From: Muricea muricata
Taxonomy: Eukaryota > Cnidaria > Anthozoa > Malacalcyonacea > Plexauridae
DNA: 64,000 nt
NCBI GenBank assembly: GCA_963855995.1
Contig: OY979726.1
Span: 1,948,501-2,012,500 of the forward strand
Reading direction: 5' to 3'
Below the pieces are notes generated by a model that saw only the letters and a program-made list of their open reading frames with translations, was not told where the DNA came from and ran no database searches. The stretch's first letter is position 1; every line of letters starts with the position of its first letter. This document shows positions 35,425 through 47,000 of this stretch, piece by piece. The position numbers and the translations under genes are program-made.

Positions 35425-37797
35425 TCCTTTGTTATATTACGTATGTTGTAGTCTTCAGTCTAACGATTTCCTGCACATTTCTTGCAACTTTGAATTTACT
35501 CATGCAAAATTCTTTCAGTGACACCATGCTAACCTAACCTAAAGTATTTTTCATCCTTCTAACTTAAAATCATTTTTATCCAAAGAACATTCGGTTTAAA
35601 TTGTCTCATCGTAAGTGGCATATCAATGTCAAAATTTACTGCAAATGTCACTAATATCTGTCCGGGGGTCGTTATATTAAATCTCTTGAACCTCCTGGAA
35701 TTCTAGTTAGCATATTTTGTTTATGCAATTGTAGAGATAGAATTTTAACTCGTTATATAATAGGGTGTCCATTGTAAACAGAACAATTTCAAGCTAGTAC
35801 TGTAATTTTTGTAAAAGCACATAATCTATTTGGCTGCAGTGGCTTCAAAAGTCATTTTTTCAGCATTTTTAAGTTTAAAGTCCTGGCGAAACGAGCACAA
35901 TGTTAGTTTAAAATTCTTTTATGCTTTCCTGCAAGGCGAAACTGTCAACAAGTCAGATCAATAAAAACTGTTGAATGTGTAATGTTTTAAGGGCAAGGGT
36001 TGCAAACCAGGCCAAGACTAAACCAATCAAGGCTTATACTCCCCTACAATACATCGTTTAAACCAACAACTCGAATTTAATATTACCTTTACCTACCTTC
36101 AAGCCAGCTCGGCTAAAGACCACTCAATCAAGACACCAAATGTCAATATTTTCCAAGCTCTCGAAGGATAAACATCTAAAATAACCTTTCGTGACTCATA
36201 AACATATACAATTGAGTACATCTGTAATGAAATAGTAGACTAGGCTATTAAGTACCTGTCCATAAACAAAAACTAACCAATGATATTGAAGAAAAAAATT
36301 ATAAACACACAAGCTACTTGTGACCGCATAATTGCATCATGATGCTTTTGAATTTTGACCGTGATAAAAAATTCATGATTTTATTAATAGCAATAATATT
36401 TTCTGTGAAAGCATAATCGATTCAAATTAAATACTACCATAGATAAATAATTGTTTTTACATGCATATTAAACATAATAGTGTATCTTTAGAAACTAGAG
36501 TGTTTTGTGTCATAACGATTTTCCCACAACACTTCATGATCAATTGCTGTTTAATTGGAAAAGCTGATTTTCCCCATTGAGTTTTGTGTGGTATCTGTAT
36601 GCAGGAAAAGTACGAAGAGCTGAAGGTACGAAAAGCTGACACCTTCTATGCTGTTTGGAGGAAAGGGGACCGTAAAAACTGTTGCAGACCTGCCAACCCT
36701 CCAGAAGTTGCCGAGAGTTGCCCGATATAGCTCTTTGATCTCCCGAGAGTAAAAAATTTCTCCCGGTATTGGTGAGAGTTACGATCAGTTATTATTGACT
36801 CTTGTCGATCTCATTGACAAGCTTTACATGAAGAATAAATTCGAAAGCAGATATGTTATATAAACATTCGTTTCTCCCTCTAATCAGCAGAATCATCCGC
36901 TGATTTTGGTCTTAAAATTAAAGTTCTTCCTGAAAATCAGTCGCCAGGGTTGTCAGGTCTGCATTTGCCTTCGCGGGATCCCTGGGTGTAAACTATACAG
37001 CAATGAAGCGTGAATTCAATTGTTCTTTGAAAACCGTCCTCCAATGATGAACAGGAGGCCCACTACACCTTGGAGGAGATCCTGAGAGATGAACACATTC
37101 CCATCCTGGATCAGGCGCTCCGCAATTTTTATACCCACTGATATTAGTTAATTTCGATCGAAATTCGAAATCTTCCTAGTAAGACTACTTCGCTCCAGTT
37201 TCTTCATAGATCAAACTTGCTTTTCCTGTAAGATTTCGTAATATCGTGTGGGTTTGTCTGAAAAAATAGAATGGACATGAATTACGTCAACATTGATCAG
37301 TTATATCATATAACGTTACATAGTTCATCAATTTGATTAGTTATAAGTCGTCAATTAGTTCATCATTTATTCGCTGAGTTAATGATTCTGTTAGTAATCT
37401 ATTTAGCAAGTTTAAGGCTAATTCATCCATCTAGTTACTTGACCGTGAACAGTTGAGAAAAAAATCATCATCAACTATATGTCTCGATTCTTCCGGCAAG
37501 AATCGAAGTATCAAATCTATGCTTTTGGGAATCTTTCAAAAGCGCAGGCTCCACCATTCCTGCCCTATAGTTGAAAATGAATTCCTCTCAACTGTTCCCG
37601 GCTTGAATAAACCTCAGAAGTGCTTACGTCACGCGATTTTCAAGTCATAAAAATACAAGGTAAATTTTTCCCACATGCTTCTCACATTGCATTGCATTTC
37701 ATTGTTTAACTCTGGCGTGACGTAAGGACTTCTAACGTCTATTTCGACATGTGTTCGATTTCCACTTGAATTAAGACACATTTAATTATTATACCCT
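35425..37797. other. 3' intergenic region of gene A
   Basis: AT-rich. Apart from the ATTAAA just below the gene A stop, nothing recognisable. No GUK-like exon was found on the minus strand. Short open frames (for example 37453-37650 on the plus strand) lack splice or domain support. Confidence 0.5.
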
Positions 37798-38086
37798 TTA
37801 GAAATTGTGGCTAGCTTTGTAAACAATTACTTCGTTGGCAAACCTACTTTCAGCCTGTGAATCAGTCTCAGATGCCAAACTTTCAGCACTTGATCTCCAT
37901 TTTGAAGTACGATATCGCCTCAGTTTTGACAAACTTTCAACCGAGTTTCTCCTTGACCGACGAGAAGGGCTCCTCAAACTGTCGTCCGAGAACACGCTGC
38001 CATCGTCGCCCTCTGACTCGCGAGTCGTCGAATTTGCTTTGGTACCAGTGTCGTCCAATTCCGGCGAGCTGTAAGCGGAGGACATA
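37798..38086 (-). CDS. Gene A exon 16: Arg/Ser-rich C-terminal tail
   Basis: The 289-bp exon completes the Tyr codon at the SH3 end and encodes SSPELDDTGTK, acidic Ser clusters, then RSPSRRSRRNSVESLSKLRR, ending IVYKASHNF and TAA. In DLG5 this place is the basic SH3-GUK hook followed by the GUK domain, which is absent here. A possible internal donor (GAA|GTAATT, 10 codons before the stop) could splice onward to a GUK exon, but no such exon was recognised down to 30.2 kb. ATTAAA follows about 20 nt after the stop. Confidence 0.65.
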
Positions 38087-41000
38087 CTACATCATATTTT
38101 ATTCAGTGAATGACTATAAGCATTAAAAAACTTTATTTTAACTTTATTTATACTGGATAGCTCTATCAGTTCTAAACTGTTCTTTCTAAAGGTCCAGTAA
38201 GGATCATTTCTTATTGATCCAGTGTTACTACAGGAGGAAACCTAAACTAAACTAACTTTATTTATACTGGATCACTCTATCACTTCTAAACTGTCCTTTC
38301 TAGAGGTCCAGTAGGGATCATCTCTTGTTGATCCAGTGTTACTACAGGAGGAAACCTAAACTAAACTAACTTTATTTATACTGGATAGCTCTATCAGTTT
38401 TAAACTGTTCTTCCTAGAGATCCAGTAAGGATCATCTCTAATTGATTCAGTGTTACTACAGCAGGAAACTAAAACTAAACTAACTTTTACTGAAACCTAA
38501 TTAAAAACTAAAGTAACTTTATTCATCTGTCTGGATAGCTCTACCAGTTCTAAACTAGAGGTCCAGTAAGGATAACTTATTGACCTCAAAATGCTACAAG
38601 AGGAAGCTGAAATTAAACTTATTATAACGTACAAATAACAAACCACTAAGCAACATGCATCCATGATATAACTACCTCTACTAATATTTTAATTGATTAA
38701 AGACTTACTAATTCATTGCAGTTATGAGTCCTTCTTTCTTCGTTCCGTCATCCCCAGGTTGCTCTCTCAACGCATACCATTGCCATGTTTCCCCAACGGG
38801 GTCGTAATTTGCCCTCGTGTTTGTTACTCGTAGTTTGTCACCAATACTATACGTGAGTTCGGTCGAGCCCTTTGCAACGTTAGAAACACGAGCTCTATGG
38901 AATTGAAAGAATGAAACATCTTTTGAATAAACCCCTGGATCAATAAGAAACGACCATTACTAAAGGATAACAATTGCTTAAAACTGATAGCGTTAGTTTA
39001 GTTTAGGTTTCCTCCTGTAGTAACACTAGATCAATAAGGGATGATCCTTACTGGACCTCTAGGAAGAACAGTTTAGAACTGATCGAGCTATCCAGCATAA
39101 ACAAAGTTAGTTTAGTTTAGGTTTCTTCCTGTAGTAACACTACATCAATAAGAGATGATCTTTACTTGACCTCTAAGAAGAACAGTTTAGAGCTGATAGA
39201 GCTATCCTATATAAATAAAGTTAGTTTAGTTTAGGTTTCCTCCAGTAGTAACACTGGATAAATAAGAGATGATCCTTACTGGACTTCAAGGAAGAACAGT
39301 TTAGAACTGATAGAGCTATCCAGTATAAATAAAGTTAGTTTAATTTAGGTTTCCTCCTGTAGTAACACTGGATCAGTAAGAGATGATCCTTACTGGACGT
39401 CTAGGAAGAACAGTTTAGAACTGATAGAGCTATCCAGTATAAATAAAGTTAGTTTAGTTTAGGTTTCCTCCTGTAGTAACACTGGATTAATAAGAGATGA
39501 TCCTTACTGGACCTCCAGGAAGAACAATTCAGAACTGATAGAGCTATCCAGTAGAAATAAAGTTAGTTTAGTTCTCGTTTTCTCCTGTAGTAACACTAGA
39601 TGTTCCTTGCTTGACCTCTGGGAAGAACAGTTTAGAATTAATATCTAGTGTGAATAAATAAATTCAGCAGAGCTTACCTTACATAAAGAGAGTCTAATAT
39701 TCCTTCTTTTAAAACATCGTCAACATCTGAAAAACATTCAATAATACTTAGTACCAAGGAAGCCAGGCCGGCATCTTATAAATTCAATATTTAAACATAC
39801 TTGAATAGTTTTGTACTTCCATTCTGATGTAGTTACAATGTCTGAGCATTCTTAGTATCCTCGTCGCGTAATCCAATGTAACTTGACTAACCGTGTAACT
39901 GTTCAACTGCAAACGAAGATATATACTATTCACTGTTACGAATAAATAACGAGTCCTATCTATGATAAATAAGACATGATTCAGGTTTAACTTCATTTCG
40001 AATGAGAGCTACACTTGGCTGATACAATTGTAGCGTCATTATATCGACAAATTCTCTTGCACTTTTTTACAGGCTTTTATATCAACTTATTCTTCAAAAA
40101 TCAGATGCTACTTAGAGCTAGGCGGTGATATTTTTTGAGAGCTGGGAAAAACTCTCGCTTGTAAATTCTCAACAACTTTCATGCAGCTCTTGTTCCCGTT
40201 TGACCAGGATATAAGAGTTAAAAAAACTCACATAAAAACTCTCGCTTCTCAACTCTCCTCAACTCTCATGCAACTCTTCCTCTCGTTTGACCAGGACATG
40301 AGAGTTGAGCAAAACCTCATCATTTCATATGCACCACAGGATACATAACCTATCGAAGGAGAAAGGATACAGTTTCTCACCTGTAGCAAACGATCGCCGA
40401 TCCTAACCCCAGCCTCTTCTGCCAGACTCTGTTTCTGGAATCCCGTCACATAAATACCAACACAGTTCCCTCCGTTTATCTTTAGACCTAAACATTCTTC
40501 GGAACGCTTGTCCAAACGAACAACACGGGATCTGCGGAAGAAATAGGTGTGACTGTTATTGCTGTTGTTGTTATTGCATAGGAAGCCCTTGAGCAACTAT
40601 TGTGTTTATATTTATTATATACAAATGAACACGACAGTTGCACATGGATGCCTATGGTTATTGTTGTTAATGTTGATGTTGTTGATGATGTTGATCATGA
40701 TGTTGATGTTGTTCATGATGTTGATGTTGTTCATGATGTTATGTTGATGTTGTTCATGATGTTGATGTCGTTGATGTTGTTCATGATGTTGATGTTGTTC
40801 ATGATGTTGGTAATGTTGATGTTGTTTATTATGTTGATGATGTTGATGTTGTTCATGATGTTGATGTCGTTGATGTTGTTCATGATGCTGATGTTGTTCA
40901 TGATGTTGATGTTGTTCATGATGTTGATGTTGTTCATGATGTTGATGTTTTTTCATGATGTTGATGGCTTGATGCTCATGTTGATATTGATGTTTATGTT

Positions 41001-44000
41001 TATGTTGACATTGTTGTTGTTGTTCATGTTTGCTGTGCATGTTTGTTTAATACGCACCAGGCTACAGAAACGCAAACAAGCCTTACCTTTCCTTGGAAAC
41101 AGGAACGGTGAATGTGATTGCTTGACTTGCAATGGAAACAGGTCTGGCCTGTTTGACCGACACAATGCTACCCTGACTGCAAACTGTACCAGACGAACGC
41201 GATGTACTTCTAGGTCTCATGCTACTGTTGTCAGAGTTAAGCGAATGAGTCAAAGACTGCGTTCTACTCAATGAATCCTAGTAAACAAAAAGAAATTAAA
41301 TGCCTTTTAACATACTGGGGTCGGTTGTACGAAATAGTGATTTTTTCAACTGCCGCAGAAAGGCATAAAAAGCAATGACACTACGGATTTTGAACTCGCA
41401 AGAAATGAAAAGTGTCTTTAACTTGAAATGCTGAACTTTAATATGGGTTTTGTCAGTTACTGAACATGTTTAGAAAGTTTGCAAAAATCACTATCCGGTG
41501 GATTGCTTCTGTGTGTACTTTTAGTGGTCTTGCATTGAGAGTTTTCGCTCTGGTCCAGACTTGAAGTCTAAAGAATATGATAAGTAATTGTGTGTTTCCA
41601 CTTGTGGCTAGGCTACCTTCTTTGGGTACTTTGGTTTTCCCAAATGAATCAAACTTCGAACCCTTCGACCTTTCACCGCATAAAATACACTGTCATCAGT
41701 TGAAGACTCTTCGGCGATTGTCGGCGGAACTCCGTAGCCATCGTTATGTTTTCGGTCCGTCTTCGAGTAGCCTTCGCTTTCCGAAGCAGTTGTCGGTGAA
41801 TAAACTGACGCAGACTCCATACTCGAAATGTATGATGGGATAGAGCTTATACTAGACCCTCCGCCAATTGAATGATTGCTTTCGATTGAAATGACTGAAT
41901 CGCGATTTGGATACTTGTCACGTGATGCGGCTCTGCTCTTTCTAATCGTGTTGTAGTGGCATGGGCACTAGTAAGAAACAACTAGATTGAGCAAGATTTT
42001 TATAGCCCTTTTTTTTGGCCTTTGGTCACAGTTCAGTAAGAGATGATCTTTAGGAAAATCAGTTTGGAATTAGCTATCTAAGATAAATAAAGTTAGTATC
42101 CTCCAGTAGTAACACTGGATCAATAACAGATGATCCTTACTGGATCTCTAGGAAGAACAGTTTTGAACTGATAGAGCTATCCAGTATAAATAATGTTAGT
42201 TTAGCTTAGGTTTCCTCCTGTAGTAACACCAGATCAATAGGAAATGATCCTTACTGGACCTTTAGGAAGAACAGTTTAGAAATGATAGAGCTATCCAGGA
42301 AAAATAAAGCGATAGGCTTGCTCCTGTAGTAACACTGGATCAATTAGAGATGATCCTTACTGGACCTCTAGAAAAAACAGTTTTGAACTGATAGAGCTAC
42401 CCAGTATAAATAAAGTTAGTTTAGTTTAGATTTTCTCTAATGATACGTGGAATAATCATTAATCCAGTTGCCCAGCATATATAGGTCAGTGAAGACTATT
42501 TTACCTTCCAAAGTGAAGGTGAAAGTTTCCTGGTTATCTCCATCGACATTTTTTCGCCTCTCTTTGAGTACTTATCCAAGGCTGAGGACAAAATTTTTGA
42601 AAGATTCTTTCCATTAATCTACGAAAAACAGAGAGTGGATAAAACAATATTGGAGAGCACCGGCAGCGGAAAAAATTGAGTTTGAAAAACCAAATTGTAC
42701 TGCCGTTAAAACAACGTAGAAAAGACCCTAGGTAGCCCAAAACTCGGTATAAATTCAAACATCTATTCAGTTTCATATTGCGGTCTGTGAAGTAGCGGTG
42801 GTTGCGTAATTGTATATGTATATTGCGCAACCACCGCTACGTCACAGACCGCAATATGAAACTGAATAGATGTTTGAATTTATAAAAAAACACCGAGTTT
42901 TGGGCTACCTAGGATAAGGCTTTGTCAACGTCATCAACCATAACTCGATATGCAATCGACATGGAAACAGCGTTGAGATTACAAGTGAAATCGACGTGAT
43001 ATAATCAACCATGAATGGACGTTAGATCGACGTTTGTTTGCTAATGTTGAACCAAAGTTTGTAAAACAAAGCCAAAATAACGTTGACATTGTGTTATCCA
43101 TTTAACAACTTATTTTCAACGAAATTTCAACATCTTAACAGTGCCCTAATTGTGCCGCTGGGACGCAGAACAAATTGTTTATTGTTTAAATTAGATGTAG
43201 TCTAACCGTGTTGATGTAGTCCGCCTTTTCGACATTGCCAGATTCTTTTGCCAAACCCGAATCAAGTTGTTTGATATACACGCCCCAATGGACCCCACAT
43301 CCTGATTTGATAAAATAAGAAAAAAATATTCTCGGAATCAGAAATACTAAATATGTCAGAAATATTAACTGTTAGTATGCATTAACTGTGAGTAAAAGGC
43401 CTGGAACTAGCTACCAAATAGAAATCCATTTCGCTGTTGTTTTCCTTTGTGAAACTTGTTGAAACTTAGTAACCGTCTTTAAGAAAGAAAATTGTAAGTC
43501 TGCCAGAAATTTAGAAATGATTTGCATCGAAAAATGGATCTCCATTTGACAACTAGTGCCAGTACCTTTCCGTGTTTTCAGATCAACTGTTGCAGAGTGC
43601 TGTTTATACCTAGCTTGGATCTCTTTGGTATTGGTACTTCTGTCTCGAACGTGATTTCACAAGGCGTTTTGTATCTTCGCAACGTCTAAAATATACATAC
43701 ACCTTGTCCAGACATGTCTGTTCGGAGTCATGTAGCATGCTGACAACCGTTAATGCTTGGCGCTCGATCATAGGTCACCGACATCGGCGACGACATTTGT
43801 CGGTAATTATTCATATATAAAATCCTTTGGAAATTTTCCCCTTGAACGATTACCAACAATTGATATGTCGTCGACATACGAGAACCAGGTCTTACAAAAA
43901 CTTATTCACGAGCTTGGAGCGAACTCATCTTTTTCACAATTGTTGAAACACATGATCGACTCACATCATAGATTGAAATTTTTCGTTGGTCTGGTCTTAC

Positions 44001-47000
44001 TTACCAAATTTAATTCATTTTCGCTTTCTTCCAGTAATTTTCTAACTTTGTCGACATCGGCGCCCACAACGCTTTCTTGGTTTACCGACACGACGTCATC
44101 GTATTTCCTGTGGAAATTGTACGAAAACGGTTTTAAATCCTACCCTAAGCGATATTCGTCGGATTTCAAAATTCTGATGTGATATCTCTGGCCCAGTGCC
44201 TGGTTTAGAAATTCCTTAATTGTCTGGGGAACAGCTGTTTAAAGCTAAGCGTTAACTTATTTCAATATATCATTTTCTTTCAAAACTTGGAAGCCAAGCT
44301 GCTTCTCACCAAATAGCCCATGGGACTTGGAAGAGATTGGAATTAGATTGGAATTATCATCAAATTGGAATAAGCGATGCGAACGCATTCTGATATCGGA
44401 GAGCAAGGTAACAAGCCTGCAGCAGACTTGCTGTAACTTGCGCGGGTGTGTATCATCTATCAGATTCGCCTTAAGTTTTGGCTACCATGCATAGGATGAA
44501 TAGCGGAAAATTTGGTTAATAAAACTGAGCGTGTGATCCCGTGTATCACTGTTTCATACCGGTGTAATCGATATCTCAAAGCAGCTAAGTCCCGCCTACA
44601 CTGAAATTCCGACCCCCGTCTGGGGTACAATACGTGCAAGATGACGTACCTAATATTGTACTGTTTCATCAGCCGATCATCAACTTTCGTTACCATGACC
44701 GTGTTGTGACCACTTATGATCGCAGGCGCAAGATACAACTCAAACTCAGGAAGGTCAGCCTAAAATATACACGCATCTTTCATTTTGAAATGATATAAAC
44801 AGAATTGGTCGTTCCAATCGAAGACCCTTTGTCGGTAAATAAGTTCGTTGCTTCCCGACAAAAGCCTTCGCTTAAAACGTCGAATTCTGTTTACATCGTT
44901 TCAGGTGGTGAAAGACCATTTGTGTGTCTTTAACTGCACCACCGAATCTGGAAATGTTGCACTGCAAAACATTAACGATCCTGTAGTTAAGCTGCTGTAC
45001 TTCTGGCAATTCAGTTATAGTTTAATTCAATAAGTGTCTAAATGTTCAATGTCTAAATTGTACTCACTTTTGCAACAGTAACACTGACTTGATCATAACG
45101 CACTAGTGACTGAAAATAGAGAAAAGATAGTTTAAACGACACCATAGCATGGCATAGCATAGCATATCACATGCAATACATCACACCACACCACACCACA
45201 CCACACCACACCACACCACACCACACCACACCACACCACACCACACCACACCACACCACACCACACCACACCACACCACACCACACCACACCACACCACA
45301 CCACACCACACCACACCACACCACACCACACCACACCACACCACACCACACCACACCACACCACACCACACCACACCACACCACACCACACCACACCACA
45401 CCACACCACACCACACCACACCACACCACACCACACCACACCACACCACACCACACCACACCACACCACACCACACCACACCACACCACACCACACCACA
45501 CCACACCACACCACACCACACCACACCACACCACACCACACCACACCACACCACACCACACCACACCACACCACACCACACCACACCACACCACACCACA
45601 CCACACCACACCACACCACACCACACCACACCACACCACACCACACCACACCACACCACACCACACCACACCACACCACTTACCCCATGTGAACCCATCA
45701 TTGACTCCGTACAAAACTGACAATCAGCCAAATTACACTGAGAATCTGAAGCATCACTAAAATTCCCGTTAGCATCAACGCTTCTGACTCTTCTTGCCAA
45801 CCTATCGCGCTCGTCCTTCACTCGATCAAGTTGAGACAATGTAGAAAGATTCCTTTGTATAGCTTCGTCTCTTGATACCACAATACTGGATATATCTCTC
45901 TGTAACTTCTTTTTTTCCTTCACGGCATATTTCCATTGCTTGACAATGTGTTCGTTCGTTGCCTTGCTTCTTTCAAGCAACGTCTGTGCCTTCTGAATAG
46001 CACTTTCCAGCTCGGAGCATTTCAACTGCGTTTCCTTTGAAAGGGAAGAACATACTTAATGATAACGAAATGATTGCACGGATGGCGATGACATGGAACT
46101 ACAGGCTGTATCAAAAAATGGTTATCCAACTTTGGAGTGATCTAGGGCGCCCAATATTTATTCTGCAGAAATAATTCTACCACAGTTGGAAAGACCAGAC
46201 TTTTAGCTTTTCATTGTCACCGCTTTTATAAAATTTAAATGAAAATTGGACAAATAGGTATCAAATAAAAATTTCAGCTCAAAATCGTATATTTCAACCT
46301 CAAATTAACAATGAAAAACATAACACAAGAAAATTCCTTGCCATTAACTGCATAAACTTCTCGTTTACCTTCAATTCGCCGTTAACTCGTCTCAATTCCT
46401 GAGCAATGTTAAAATTCGCTTTCAAGACTACATCGTGTTCGTTCAGGCAATCTTTTGCTTCCTTTTTCGATGCAGAAAGTTGAGATTCCATTCCAATACA
46501 TCGTTGTTGCAGTTCATTGCTCGTCTGTTCCTTTTCCTTTACTGTTGTTTCCAGTTCCGAAATGGCACTTCGTAACCGAGAAATTGTTTTGTTGTCTCGT
46601 TCTTTTGCCTAAAGCACGAAAAAATACTAGAGAAATTAACGTACGATACAATGTCTTAGAGGATAAATGTTTTGGGGAACATCAGTTCAGACACAAACCA
46701 CGACGTACAGGTAATTATAGAGTACTACCTGTACTGGAGCCGGTACTGGAGATACTTTTCAAATATCTATTTCAGGTAGTTCAGACAAAAACCACGACAG
46801 CTTATTTTAGTACACTACCTATACTGGACCAGTGTACCACCACATTTGAGATATCTTTTTCAGGTAGTTCAGACAGAAACTACGACAGCTTATTGTAGAA
46901 TACTACCTACACTGGACCACCACGTTTAAGATATCTTTTTCAGGTAGTTCACACAAAAACCACGACAGCTTATTGTAGAATACTACCTACACTGGACCAC

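Noticed and set aside
36457-36642. Possible GUK-coding exon for gene A
   Set aside because: The 61-codon minus frame shows no P-loop or GUK motifs and no matching splice phase.
40600-41274. 224-codon plus-strand frame rich in MLMLFM, and minus-strand HQHHEQHQ frames
   Set aside because: Produced by the GTT/GAT minisatellite. Only 41277-41087 on the minus strand is a supported exon.
41525-41562. Small extra exon of gene A (TSSLDQSENSQ)
   Set aside because: The acceptor is plausible, but the only nearby GT leaves phase 1 while the next exon begins in phase 0. The sequence then runs into a dispersed repeat.
45132-45683. Open frames of GVVWC and TPHHT repeats
   Set aside because: They are the CCACA microsatellite. 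The real exon 3 stops at a strong donor at 45684.
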